A stretch of DNA of 64,000 bases from Nymphalis io (Eukaryota > Arthropoda > Insecta > Lepidoptera > Nymphalidae). The position numbers and the translations under genes were made by a program. Location: positions 8,100,468-8,164,467 of the forward strand of contig NC_065916.1 in assembly GCF_905147045.1 (NCBI RefSeq), given 5' to 3'. Under the pieces are notes generated by a model. That model saw nothing but the letters and a program-made list of their open reading frames with translations, was not told where the DNA came from and did no database searches. Below are positions 9,400 to 18,714 of the stretch, piece by piece (the stretch's first letter is position 1; each line of letters opens with the position of its first letter).

Positions 9400-12174
9400 T
9401 TAATCATCGGGGGCGACTAGGACGTCTTTAGGACGCCTATGAATCGATTTAGAATGCCACCGAGGGCTATACTTGCTAGTAATCTGTATGAGAGGGTTCG
9501 AGTGCCTGTCGGCTTTCTCGAAATATTTTATTGAGAGATCCTTGATTACCTTAGAAATGGAATCAAGTTTGAAATCTCTGTGTAAATCTATATTACGCAT
9601 GTACCAAGGGCAGCCCGTGGCTATGCGTAAGAATCTATTTTGTATAGCCTGTAGGCGGGCTATATTGTGTTCGCTCGTGTGTGCGAATGCGACACTCGCG
9701 TATGTAAGTATGGGACGGATGCATGCTTTGTATAATGTCACCTTATTTCTAAGGGACATTTTACTGCGCCTACATAGCATCGGATATAGTCTACTTAGAA
9801 CAAAGAAAGCTTTGTTCCTTATATTAGTTATATGAGATTTAAAATTCAGTGCATGATCTAATATGAAACCTAAGTATTTGACTTTATCAAGCCAAGGGAC
9901 GGGCCTATCGTATAGGGTTATTGACCCCGGACGGGTTTCGGGGGAGTTACATTTACTGCCACCCCGTCGAAAGTATACTGCAGTGCTTTTGTCTGGATTA
10001 ATTTCTATCCTCCAGGTTCGAAACCAGGCGCTTAGAGCGTTGGCCGCGGCCTGAAGGCGGAGAGTAATGAGTCTAGCTGATCTAGACGAAGTATATATAG
10101 CGGTATCGTCCGCGAATAGGGCTAGCTCTGTACTTTTACACTTCGGGATGTCCGATGTGTATAAGGAGTAGAGTGTGGGTGATAGCACGGATCCTTGAGG
10201 GACTCCGGCTCGTAAGGGGCGAGCAGAGGACAGAGTGCCTTCTACGTTATACCGGAATGTACGGTTCGACAGATAGTCGTGTACGATACGTACAAGACTA
10301 ACGGGAATGCCTAGCATATGTAACTTATATATAAGTCCATTATGCCAGACTTTATCGAAGGCTTTCGCTACATCGAAGAAAAGGGCTCCTGTGTATCGCG
10401 GCCTCTTAGGTCGAGCGAGGCCTGCTAAGATGTGCTCCGTGACGCGGTGCACTGCATGTGTGGCCGAGTGTCCGGCTCTAAAGCCGAATTGCTCGTTAAC
10501 GAGAAGGTTATTAGCTTCTATAATAGTTTTTAGTCGGGCTAATATTAATCGTTCGTAAATCTTACCCAATGAGTTAATGAGACTAATAGGACGGTAACTA
10601 GTGGATAGATTTCTAGACCTACCGGGCTTATATATACCGATAACGGTAGCCTCTTTCCACTGATCTGGGAAGGAGCAGCCTGCCATAAGGGCGTTGAAAA
10701 TTGCTACTAATAAGCAAAGAATCTGAGCGGGTAAGTATTTTATTACTTTGTTCGTAATACGATCGGGGCCGGGCGACTTTTTAGCATGTAGATCATGCAC
10801 TATCTTTTTGACCTCATCTAACGTGGTTGGGGTGAGTGGTTCGCTATCGGGGGGATGAGAAATTAATTGTGTGACCGTCGAGTCAACTTTCGCAAGGTGC
10901 TCGGGGTCACACGGGTGTAGACTGGGGGAGCACTGGCTCTCAATATTGTCCGCTAAGCACTCGGCCTTTTCGTTATCGTCAAATGCAACTGATCGGTCGG
11001 AACGAATCAAAGGTGGTAGAGTAGAAATCGTGTCATTTTTTAATGTTCTAGCTAGGGGCCAGTAAGCTAGGTGAGACGGTGACAGCTCGCTTAGCTTTTT
11101 CCCCCAGCGCTCGTCACTGTGATCTGCAATTCGGGCTCTAACCTTTCTTTGCAGATCCCAGAGTCGTTTTTTATTTACATTCGAAGGACACGAATCGTGA
11201 GCTCTATTGGCTGAGTTCCTACGAGTAATAAGGTCCCTTATATCACTAGGGAGTTCCCAGCGGCCGTCTGGTTGCACTGGAATCTCCCTAGAGCTATTAT
11301 GTATCGCGTCGCGAATAAAGTTAGTGACCTGTGAAGTGGCCGCTTTCGCTGCATCGACTGTGTCTATGACGTCGGGTATTGCTTCTAAAGCAGGTGAATC
11401 GATTGATTGAAGTTGCTCTTCGAGCTTTTTCCAATCAATGATTGTTTTAGTTTGCTGGGTTAGCGTAGGCTCGGGTCCTAGCCGTATGACTACCGGTCTG
11501 TGGTCCGAGTCTAACTCGGCTATGGCTTCTATTGAACGTAACTGTAGTGTTACGTCGTTTAAAATGGCAATATCTAATATATCGGCCCTATCGCGATCAT
11601 GGCTATTATAAAAGGGAAAGCGGGTCGGTGTTGTGGGAGCAATTATTTCAAAGTTAAAGCTCGATAGAGCCGTTAAACTATCAAGGATGGTACCGTTGCG
11701 GTTTGTCCGAATGGAGTTCCATCTAGTGTGTTTACTGTTAAGGTCGCCGGCCAGAATGACCGAGCTACCCATCGAAAGTAACGATCTAATATCGCTTTCG
11801 AGTAATGTTTTCGTCGGGGATAAATAGACCGAAGCGAGTATGATCGGTTGATGACCGGTCATACTCACCCGACATACAGACGCCTCGATGTTTCTAAGCG
11901 GCGGTGGATCCATAGGAGTGCAATGAAGCGATCTCCTATAGTATATTAATGTGCCCCCGAGGGCACTGACTCTATCGTTGCGTACGATGTTGTAATTAGC
12001 GATTTTCGGATCGCGTAAACTCGGTTTTAAGAAGGTTTCCTGAACAAGCAGGAAGTCAGTTTGATGCGCGGTGACAAAGTCGCGAACAAGTTGCATTTGC
12101 TTCTTAAGGCCGTTTGCATAAAACGAAGCAATAGTTAACGATCGGGGTTTGTACCTACCTACTGGGACTGACAT
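9400..12174 (-). CDS. Jockey-A ORF2: endonuclease-reverse transcriptase
   Basis: An uninterrupted 924-codon ORF. APE-type endonuclease in about residues 10-230: QETF at 45-48, GDLNSKH at 143-149, SDHRP at 223-227. Linker, then RT with STSYRPISLINSLGKIYERL near 525-545, FFDVAKAFDKVW near 599-610, AGVPQGSVLSP near 656-666 and the catalytic FADD at 687-690. A Jockey-type C-terminal tail follows. Family role: nicks DNA and reverse-transcribes the element RNA at the nick. The ATG (12,174-12,172) directly abuts the ORF1 stop (TAAATG), suggesting reinitiation. All recognised catalytic residues are present, so the enzyme could be active if expressed, although the 5' truncation removes any promoter. 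Confidence 0.95.
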   Translation of the reverse strand: MSVPVGRYKPRSLTIASFYANGLKKQMQLVRDFVTAHQTDFLLVQETFLKPSLRDPKIANYNIVRNDRVSALGGTLIYYRRSLHCTPMDPPPLRNIEASVCRVSMTGHQPIILASVYLSPTKTLLESDIRSLLSMGSSVILAGDLNSKHTRWNSIRTNRNGTILDSLTALSSFNFEIIAPTTPTRFPFYNSHDRDRADILDIAILNDVTLQLRSIEAIAELDSDHRPVVIRLGPEPTLTQQTKTIIDWKKLEEQLQSIDSPALEAIPDVIDTVDAAKAATSQVTNFIRDAIHNSSREIPVQPDGRWELPSDIRDLITRRNSANRAHDSCPSNVNKKRLWDLQRKVRARIADHSDERWGKKLSELSPSHLAYWPLARTLKNDTISTLPPLIRSDRSVAFDDNEKAECLADNIESQCSPSLHPCDPEHLAKVDSTVTQLISHPPDSEPLTPTTLDEVKKIVHDLHAKKSPGPDRITNKVIKYLPAQILCLLVAIFNALMAGCSFPDQWKEATVIGIYKPGRSRNLSTSYRPISLINSLGKIYERLILARLKTIIEANNLLVNEQFGFRAGHSATHAVHRVTEHILAGLARPKRPRYTGALFFDVAKAFDKVWHNGLIYKLHMLGIPVSLVRIVHDYLSNRTFRYNVEGTLSSARPLRAGVPQGSVLSPTLYSLYTSDIPKCKSTELALFADDTAIYTSSRSARLITLRLQAAANALSAWFRTWRIEINPDKSTAVYFRRGGSKCNSPETRPGSITLYDRPVPWLDKVKYLGFILDHALNFKSHITNIRNKAFFVLSRLYPMLCRRSKMSLRNKVTLYKACIRPILTYASVAFAHTSEHNIARLQAIQNRFLRIATGCPWYMRNIDLHRDFKLDSISKVIKDLSIKYFEKADRHSNPLIQITSKYSPRWHSKSIHRRPKDVLVAPDD

Positions 12175-13095
12175 TTAATATATTAAATGAGAGGGAGCTG
12201 TGTAACGCCATATGGCGTCAATGAGACCGGCATGCTCGACGGTTGCTTGCAGTCGAGCCTGCGGGCTGTTGTTAGCAGCCCTTAGCTTACCTGCAAGCAC
12301 ACGTAGTTCGTTCGGGTTGAATGCCCCGACGAAGTCACAAACGAGTTTAAGGTCGTCCGCAATGCTGTCCTTACGTACAGCGGAAGCGGAGGAAGGGACC
12401 CTAGGGGGCTGCGACGGCTTAGGAGCCGGCGCAGTTGGGGGTGCAGGCTTCTGCACCATTGAGAGAGGCTTGTCCCAGGCATTACCCTTAGGGGGCTGTG
12501 CCGCAATAGGGACTGTCGAAGGAGCGATTGGTGTTTTTACTGATGGCGTACGAGTCCCTTTAGCTTGGGGCTTGCCTCGGCTTATTTGACGTCGTGGTGC
12601 TTTCGAGCATCCACGGTAGTTAGCCGGGTGATCCTGAGTTTGGCAGAGTACGCACGCAGGCGGTACCTCTGCGACCCTCTCTTTGCGAGGGCAATCGCTC
12701 GTGCCGTGGTCCCCGAGGCACTTAACGCACCTGGGGCGGGCGTGACAGTTACGAGCAGAGTGCCCGTACAACTGACAGCGGTGACACTGTCCCCGGGCGC
12801 CTCGGTTTCGAGGGACCTCCACAGACACTCCTGATAAGCGTCCAATGGATCGGAGGTTAAATACTTTTTTACCCTCTGGAGAGAAGTCAAGTATTACTAA
12901 GGCGAGGTCGTAGGCCTTCTTGGACTGCGCGTTGTACATACGATGTACTTCGCGCACAGGTAGGCCCTGCGATTTCAGGTCCTCATAAATGAACTCATTA
13001 CTGAGTTCCTTAGGAAGACCTCGTACGACAACTCGGAGTTGTCTTTCCTCCTCAAGTGCGTATGTATGATAGCCAATATTCTTGGCCCTCAACAT
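12175..13095 (-). CDS. Jockey-A ORF1 (N-terminally truncated), zinc-knuckle Gag-like protein
   Basis: Open from the element's 5' end; first ATG at 13,095-13,093, about 306 codons. An RRM-like/PRE_C2HC region (LRVVVRGLPKELSNEFIYED, then SPEGKKVFNLRSIGRLSG) is followed by CCHC knuckles: CHRCQLYGHSARNC, CVKCLGDHGTSDC and CVLCQTQDHPANYRGC. A Pro/Lys/Ala-rich tail comes next. Family role: RNA binding and nuclear targeting of the RNP. Intact Jockey ORF1 is much longer; the missing N-terminus may resemble the ORF remnant at 4050-4870. Confidence 0.9.
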   Translation of the reverse strand: MLRAKNIGYHTYALEEERQLRVVVRGLPKELSNEFIYEDLKSQGLPVREVHRMYNAQSKKAYDLALVILDFSPEGKKVFNLRSIGRLSGVSVEVPRNRGARGQCHRCQLYGHSARNCHARPRCVKCLGDHGTSDCPRKERVAEVPPACVLCQTQDHPANYRGCSKAPRRQISRGKPQAKGTRTPSVKTPIAPSTVPIAAQPPKGNAWDKPLSMVQKPAPPTAPAPKPSQPPRVPSSASAVRKDSIADDLKLVCDFVGAFNPNELRVLAGKLRAANNSPQARLQATVEHAGLIDAIWRYTAPSHLIY

Positions 13096-13100
13096 TGTCA

Positions 13101-13110
13101 CCGTTTACCC
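13101..13110. repeat. Target site duplication (right)
   Basis: CCGTTTACCC, identical to 9065-9074; the right flank of the Jockey-A insertion. Confidence 0.85.
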
Positions 13111-13403
13111 GTTGTAACTTCTAGAATCTAGACGGAAGGCCGATTCGAATAATTGATTTATTTATTTATTTAAAGAAAAAAACTGCATGATACAAAATAT
13201 GACATATACATGATAAAAACGAACGACATCGTTCATCATGATATTATAAAAAAGACCTTTTTCAGGGCCACAAAATATGTATTATATCGTAAGTGCAAAA
13301 TCAAAATGAGGTTTCGACGTTCCGACTTATCTTAAATTTTTATATATATTAACTTAGTAGTAGACGATCTCGTTATATCGAAGAAAAAAAAAATATATAT
13401 AGA

Positions 13404-13430
<27 letters not shown>
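13111..13430 (+). other. Histone H2A 3' flank, unit 2 (coding region lost)
   Basis: AT-rich, no ORF. It precedes the spacer shared with unit 1 and carries a histone-type stem-loop (13,254). By synteny it should follow an H2A gene, but no H2A codons are recognisable between 8.9 and 13.3 kb outside the LINE. An (AT)n run lies at about 13,407-13,431. Confidence 0.55.
13254..13269 (+). terminator. Degenerate histone mRNA 3' stem-loop
   Basis: GACCTTTTTCAGGGCC with ACAAA after it. Compared with the canonical replication-dependent histone stem-loop (GGCYCUUUUCAGRGCC), the loop TTTC and the 3' arm are kept, while the 5' arm has one mismatch (A opposite C) and one G-T wobble. Such stem-loops bind SLBP and direct 3' cleavage. 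Likely the relic of an H2A gene in unit 2. Confidence 0.7.
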
Positions 13431-13434
<4 letters not shown>

Positions 13435-13626
13435 TTAAATATGTTAACAAATTAATAATATATAATATCGATTCGATTCACACACGAACGCAGTTACCCT
13501 CATTAGTAGAGGAAAAAAAAATAAGAGGAATAATCGAAAAGAATTCGTATCGAGATCGGAACGACGGGCGATAGTGGAGGTCGAGGTAGGGAGGAGGACG
13601 GGGAATTTCGTTTAGTATAAGAATAT

Positions 13627-13800
13627 ATATATTCGGTCCTCCTGACTGGCCTAGGCCAGTCTGGGTACGGGCCTCGGGGTTACCTCCCCTACCCGGGCTG
13701 CTCCTCCTCGACGGTCTTGACCATCGTGTCAATTCATTCTGGCCCAAAGGGCCAGGGTCAATGTGACCCAGCGACTTTTTATTTTATTTAGTAGGTTGTT
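13627..13800. repeat. Unassigned GC-rich insertion in the histone spacer
   Basis: Absent from the homologous position in unit 1 (about 3,865). It is GC-rich against an AT-rich background and contains short palindromes (TGGCCTAGGCCA; GGCCCAAAGGGCC). No ORF. Probably a fragment of a retrotransposon UTR; family not recognised. Confidence 0.5.
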
Positions 13801-13870
13801 GTGTATACTGTGGCTTCTCAATCCGGTGGTTATTGTCGTCCTATCGTATCCTATTGGTCGATGCGTGTGC

Positions 13871-13936
13871 GTCTATATGGCGCACCGTACGAGAGAGCGC
13901 TAAGCGGGTCGAGCGGGATATGCTTAAAAGAAAAAT
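13871..13936 (+). promoter_or_regulatory. Histone H2B promoter element, unit 2
   Basis: GGCGCACCGTACGAGAGAGC and the TATA-like CTTAAAAG (13,923-13,930), shared with unit 1 (3931-3997), lie about 110-170 nt upstream of the H2B ATG. A basal histone promoter is inferred from conservation and position. Confidence 0.7.
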
Positions 13937-14042
13937 CGCCCGATCGCTTCATCACATATTCGCTTGCGTTTCCGTGCAGTGCGCACGTATATACGTATAC
14001 TGTTGTTTATTATCAGAACTGTGAATTTTTATATCCATCATC

Positions 14043-14408
14043 ATGCCGCCCAAGACTAGCGGAAAGGCCGCCAAGAAATCAGGCAAAGCTCAGAAGAATA
14101 TCTCCAAATCGGATAAGAAGAAGAAGCATAAGAGGAAGGAGAGCTACGCCATCTACGTTTACAAAGTTCTGAAACAGTTTCATCCCGGTATCTCGAGTAA
14201 GGCCATGTCGATCATGAACTCGTTCGTGATCAACATCTTCGAGCGCATCGCCGCCGAGGCTTCTCGTCGCGCTCACTACAACAAGCGATCGACGATTACA
14301 TCGAGGGAGGTACAGAAGTCGGTGAAGCTGCTCCTACCTGGCAAGCTCGCCAAGCACGCCGTAAGCGAAGGCACTAAGGCCGTAACGAAGTACTCGAGCT
14401 CTAAGTAA
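14043..14408 (+). CDS. H2B: Histone H2B, open but divergent
   Basis: A 121-codon ORF with normal H2B ends (MPPKTSGKAAKK; AVTKYSSSK). It is two residues shorter than Drosophila H2B because HPDTGISS has become HP-GISS. Unusual changes at conserved sites: V->F before HP, VNDIFER->VINIFER, RLAHYNK->RRAHYNK, IQTAV->VQKSV, and LLLPGE->LLLPGK, which replaces an acidic-patch Glu. Family role: partner of H2A in the octamer. A promoter-like block lies upstream and a near-canonical stem-loop at 14,580. The intact frame with many replacements could be an early pseudogene or a diverged variant. Start chosen at the only ATG matching the H2B N-terminus. Confidence 0.93.
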   Translation: MPPKTSGKAAKKSGKAQKNISKSDKKKKHKRKESYAIYVYKVLKQFHPGISSKAMSIMNSFVINIFERIAAEASRRAHYNKRSTITSREVQKSVKLLLPGKLAKHAVSEGTKAVTKYSSSK

Positions 14409-14579
14409 ACGAAGTAGTCGAACGAAGAGTCTGCGCGCCCGCTTTCGACGGTTCGACGGACGACGAAGTTCGTGTATGTCCATCGCTTCCCATCATAGTA
14501 GATCATACATAGACGGCGATACGACAAGATGGCTCGCAAGTGTTCATATGATGATTACGCTACGATTTATTGGGAAAAA

Positions 14580-14595
14580 GGCCCCTTTCAGGGCC
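14580..14595 (+). terminator. Histone mRNA 3' stem-loop downstream of H2B
   Basis: GGCCCCTTTCAGGGCC flanked by AAAAA and ACAAA. Five G-C pairs are intact; the closing U-A pair is lost (C opposite A) and the loop is TTTC. It lies 172 nt after the H2B stop, further than is usual for histone mRNAs, which hints at an insertion in between (14,409-14,579 has no ORF). Confidence 0.85.
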
Positions 14596-14850
14596 ACAAA
14601 TAGTTTCGATGAACATATATAATAAATACAGTTTCAAACGATTCAGTCATCACGTCACGTCACCGACACCGACACCGACGACACCATTACGTAATTATAT
14701 TAGCTTATTATTAAAAATGTGTTATATTTACTAGATGTGTACCACATCATAAACATATTGTAAATATGTTAAGTACCGACCATTGTGGACAGTTGGCCTC
14801 ATTAATTCGTTTAATTCAAAAATAAAAAATAATAATAAAGAAATAAAACA
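14596..14850. other. Histone spacer, unit 2
   Basis: AT-rich, with a short (CACCGA)n-like run at about 14,660-14,680. Part resembles 4,970-5,010 in unit 1. No H3 or H4 follows: the histone unit ends in retrotransposon sequence. Confidence 0.5.
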
Positions 14851-14854
14851 AACA

Positions 14855-15700
14855 TATGTACCAATCAATATGAATCGAATGGAGAAGTTACGAATATTAT
14901 GGCAAAGCTCTCATATTTACCATTACATGAAAATTCTAATTTGTTTTGTAACAATTTTTTTAAATTAATTAAAAAAGAATTCAATCCCATATTTATTTCA
15001 AAGACAGTCAATTCAAGGAGTTTTCAGACCCCAACAATTATAGACCCATCTCTGTACTACCAAAGCTTAGCAAAATTTTTGAAAAATTAATGCTCAACCA
15101 AATATTAGTACATTTTGATACATACAAGTTGCTCCACAATAAACAATTTGGCTTTACAAGGGGTCGCTCGACCTCGAATATTTATAGAGCCTGGGAAGAG
15201 TCAAAGGATGCCATAGGGATATTTTGTGACTTATCTAAGGCTTTTGATTGAGTGCAACATGACACGTTGATCAGGAAGCTACGTCACTATGGGATTAAAG
15301 ACACAGCACTCAGCCTCCTGATTTCGTATTTGAGCAATCGGATTCAGAGGGTTGACATAAATGGAAAGAGATCTCCCGGGGCTTCAGTTGGTGTGGGGGT
15401 CCTCAAGGATCTATTCTTGGTCCATTTCTGTTCCTCATTTATATAAATGAGTTGCCACATTTACTAAATAACAAACACGAGATAGTATTGTGTGCTGATG
15501 ACACTTCCTTGATTTTTAAAATAAAAAGACGTTTATTAATATATGTCGAGGTGAACAATGCTCTCTCTGAAATAGTACATTGGTTTAGTGCTAATAATTT
15601 ACTGTTAAACAGTAAAAAGTCAAAATGTATTAAATTCAGTACTCCCAACGTGAAATTTGTAAAAACGAATGTACTTTTAAATGGGGAAGCTATAGAATAG
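14855..15700 (+). pseudogene. CR1-like LINE reverse transcriptase fragment
   Basis: Broken frames give RT blocks in order: NYRPISVLPKLSKIFEKL (about 15,040), NKQFGFTRGRSTSN (15,140), FCDLSKAFD followed by a stop (15,220-15,250), an IRKLRHYGIKD block, a frameshifted GVPQGSILGP-like block (15,390) and CADDTSLIF (15,490; Phe of FADD replaced by Cys). The RT palm is recognisable but inactivated by a stop and frameshifts. It may be the RT part missing from the minus-strand element at 5.7-8.0 kb. Confidence 0.8.
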
Positions 15701-15721
15701 CTAGGAAGTACATCGTATGTA

Positions 15722-15890
15722 CAACGCGTAATCTAAGAAGGCCTACGACCTCGCCTTGGTCATTCTTGACCTCTCTCCAGAGGGCAAGAAAATTTTCAAC
15801 CTCAGATCCATCGGACACTTAACAGGTGTGTCCGTGGAGGTCCCTCGCAACCGAGGCGCCCCGGGACAGTGACACCGCTGTCAACTATAT
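15722..15890 (+). pseudogene. Jockey-A ORF1 fragment
   Basis: KKAYDLALVILDLSPEGKKI, then FNLRSIGHLTGVSVEVPRNR, closely matching ORF1 of the 9-13 kb copy. Two stops (after MYNA, and at CHRCQ where TGT has become TGA). It is fused on its right to gypsy-2 pol. Confidence 0.85.
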
Positions 15891-17690
15891 GTATAGAATC
15901 TGTGAGCATCTTTTTGAGAACGCCATCCTCAAGAACGTAGCCGGGAACTGGGCTATTGCCAGACATGCTGTCTATTATTGGGCGAAGAACATCATCACGT
16001 CGCTGTTCGATTTGCAACCATCCCCTGTCTCTAATCAGGACATTGACAGACATCTCAGTTGATGGGTTTCTACTAAAAAAATCTGCATGCTGCAAATGCT
16101 CTCCCTTCCTGAACTAAACTTCGAAATCATAATGTTGTAGGAAGGCCCACCACCTATGTATTCGGGGAAGAAGATCCTTCTTGTTTTTAGATACCTTCAA
16201 GGCGTTACAGTCCGTGATTACCTTAAATTTTCGGTCGTAAAGGTAATGCCGAAAATGTTTGACGGCCCTTATCACTGCCAACGTCTCCAGCTCGTAGGCG
16301 TGATAGCGGCTCTCGGCATCGGTGGTGTGCTGGCTCATGTACGCGACTGGATGCTGGCGTTGCCCGATGATCTGGATCAGCACCGCTCCGTATCCGATAC
16401 TATTTGCATCCGTGTATAGTTCAATGGGGGCGTTCTCCTGAAATAGCATAAGGGTAGGCGCAGTAGATAAATGTTGTATAATATGGTTTCGAGCCTCGTC
16501 GTATCTTTCGTTCCATTCCCACTTCACATCATTCTTTGTTAGCTCATAAAGTGGAACCATTACACGCGAGAAATTTGGAATGAAACGTCTAAAGTATCCG
16601 GCCAGGCCGTTAAACTGTCTAACCTGTTTCACTGTTTTTGGGATCGGTGCTTTCGTTAAAGCCTCCACTTTTCTCGGGCTAGGACTAACTTGTCCGTCTG
16701 ATATAATGTTTCCCAAATACTCAATGGAGCTTTTAAAGAAAGCAGTTTCCTCGATATTTATTGAAAATCCTGCGTTTTGCAAAGCTACCAAAATACGTTC
16801 TATATGAGATAGTCCCTCATGAAATTTGCGGCTCTTAAAGAGTACATCGTCAACATATACCTGACAAACCTGCTCTGTTGAATTTAAGAGAGGAGCCAGG
16901 GCCCTATTTATGTACCGCTGGTAGACTGAAACAGCGTTACTAAGCCCGAACGGCATAGTCAAGTACTCATATAATCCATCCGGTGTACAAAAAGCAGTTA
17001 TTTTTTTTCAATTGAACCCTCTGAAATAGGTATTTGGTGGAACCCCGCCGCCATATCAAACGTAGACTAATAAATACACCCTGCTATTTGGTCTATCTGA
17101 TCAGAAATAATTGGCAATGGATCTCTTAGCGTATTCTGATTCAATTCCCGGTAATCCACGCACATGCGATCCTTACCGTTCTTCTTCTTAACCAATATTA
17201 TTGGACTAGAGAAAGGAGATTTACTTTCACGAATAATATTATGTTCGAGACGATCAGAGACTATTTCGCGCACCTTCTCCCGCTCTACTGGACTTAATCG
17301 ATATGGTCTACGCTCGACAAACTTATTTTCATCTTTTAGGCGTATCAAAAGTTCGCCAGTATTGACACGTGACTGTGGATAGCCACGTATAAACAAATGT
17401 TGGCATTTATTCAGAAAGATTTTTAATTGACCGATTTGATTATCATCCGTTAAGTCAAAGTCAATTTTATCAAATTTTTTACATTGAGTTCGCATGTGGT
17501 GAATCACTGGTTGGTGGATTAAAGTTGCACCTCGAGAATTTACTCTGACGCTCAGATTTGTGTCCTCAACAAGATTCATTCCTATCAAAATGTCTGAGCA
17601 AACTTCGTAGTCCGGGACCACGTGAAATTGAAGTTCAACTCTTAAATTATCGAAAATACAAACCGCTATAAGTGTTGAAAGAGACACTAT
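15891..17690 (-). pseudogene. gypsy-2 pol: protease C-terminus, RT, RNase H, start of integrase
   Basis: Ty3/gypsy pol reading from 17,690 down. Protease end (ILIGMNL), the spacer (FLNKCQHLFIRGYPQSRVNT), RT start (SPIILVKKKNGKDRMCVDYR), a degraded TFDMAAGFHQ block at 17,050, then an open frame 16,962-16,114 with YVDDVL, the RH hinge (FNGLAGYFRRFIPNFSRVM) and RNase H (ELYTDANSIGYGAVL). HADFFSRNP follows at about 16,090. Stops and frameshifts at 17,067 and 16,110. It is the same family as gypsy-1 at 43-53 kb. Confidence 0.9.
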
Positions 17691-17718
17691 CGTGAATTGT
17701 CCTAATCCTTTTAAATAC

Positions 17719-18039
17719 CTTACAACATCGAGTCATTTACCGGGCGGTTACGCAGTAATAGATTAATAATAATATATAATAAAATCGTGGGACATTTTTC
17801 ACACACTGCCATCTGATACCAAATTAAGCTTGTACAAAGCTTGTGCTGTGGAAACCAGACAACTGATATACTACATATACTAATTTTCTTTTGTAAATAC
17901 ATACTTATATAAGATAATTACACCCAGACTCAGGACAAACAGACATGTTCATGCACACAAATGTTAGTCCTGGGTGGGAATCGAACCCACAACCTTCGGC
18001 GTGAAAGGCAAGTATACCAACCATGCCAACCGGCTCGTC
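17719..18039 (-). repeat. SINE-C (tRNA-derived) inserted in gypsy-2
   Basis: Begins (minus) GACGAGCCGGTTGGCATGG and includes a B-box-like GGGTTCGATTCCCACCC, so the head is tRNA-like. The body shares TGTCCTGAGTCTGGGTGTAA and ATATCAGTTGTCTGG with the copy at 50.8-52.0 kb; the tail is AT-rich. It separates the gypsy protease active-site region from its C-terminus. A SINE rather than a tRNA gene: the fold continues into a body and the same unit recurs. Confidence 0.88.
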
Positions 18040-18655
18040 AAAATTGCACGTATTACGGAACATTCGGCTCCGCTATCAAAAATCGCATATAATTTTAAAT
18101 TTCCAACAACCACCAGTATTGAATTTAATTTAGGCTTACCTACACAGTTAACGTTAGAAACAACCGCACGTTCCCGTTTGTAGCACGTTTCAAAAGTATG
18201 ACCTAACCTCGAACAGAATGTACAAGATGGTTTACTACTATTATTATTTCCGGGTACGATTTTGTTATCTTGGTGTCGCAGTTGTCGCGTGTAATTTTTG
18301 TCACGAAAATGACAATCACGTGCTTCATGACCCGTTTTTTTGCAAATTAGACAAAATGGTTTATCAATGGTCTGGATGATGGGGACGCTTGACCCGAATG
18401 GATGATGCGTCAGAAATCAACTCTGGCACCGAGGATGCCCTAGCATTAAATTATTCAATTCTCAACCGCTCATCACTAATACAGTCGATTACGGCCTCGA
18501 CTGCGTCATTATTTGATAATGTATCCTTAGTAATACGCCGCCACAACACCCAAGCTTGTGATAAGAACTGTGCAATATCCTTAGAATTATCATAAACGCG
18601 AGAAATGTCTTTCGAATACCTATTCTCTGGTTCAAATGTCGTTATTAAAACATCA
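18040..18655 (-). pseudogene. gypsy-2 gag C-terminus, zinc knuckle and protease active site
   Basis: Minus-strand reading shows a CCHC knuckle (CTFCSRLGHTFETC, about 18,220-18,180), a Lys/Arg-rich linker and the retropepsin motif IFDSGAECSVI (about 18,080-18,050). Further up are gag helices matching gypsy-1 gag around 44.4-44.6 kb, with stops. Gag and PR appear in one frame, as in several Ty3/gypsy lineages. The upper end is cut at 18,656 by a Jockey-A scrap. Confidence 0.8.
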
Positions 18656-18656
18656 T

Positions 18657-18713
18657 ATCATCGGGGGCAATAAGGACGTCTTTAGGAAGCCTACGGAACG
18701 AAAAAGAAGAACC
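18657..18713 (-). repeat. 57-nt Jockey-A 3' scrap
   Basis: Matches 26,572-26,628 (TATCATCGGGGGCAATAAGG, then ACGGAACGAAAAAGAAGAAC) essentially base for base. A tiny fragment of the ORF2/3' UTR boundary, fused to Jockey-B ORF1 at 18,715. Confidence 0.85.
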
Positions 18714-18714
18714 T

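Larger units (their letters stand above)
9075..13100 (-). mobile_element. Jockey-A LINE, 5'-truncated, ORF2 intact
   Basis: Minus-strand non-LTR retrotransposon bounded by a poly-A tail (plus-strand T-run 9075-9090) and a 5' end at 13,100. A perfect 10-bp duplication CCGTTTACCC flanks it. Contents: ORF1 (C-terminal two-thirds), ORF2 (complete), about 310-nt 3' UTR with GC-rich inverted repeats. The 5' end falls inside ORF1, the usual outcome of incomplete target-primed reverse transcription. Open frames and the perfect duplication indicate a fairly young insertion compared with its surroundings. Confidence 0.92.

Noticed and set aside
15990..16110. Functional gypsy-2 pol
   Set aside because: In-frame stop and frameshifts near 16,110 and 17,060; no complete polyprotein.
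17965..18039. tRNA gene (minus)
   Set aside because: tRNA-like A/B boxes belong to SINE-C: a body and tail follow, and the same unit recurs at 50.8 kb.
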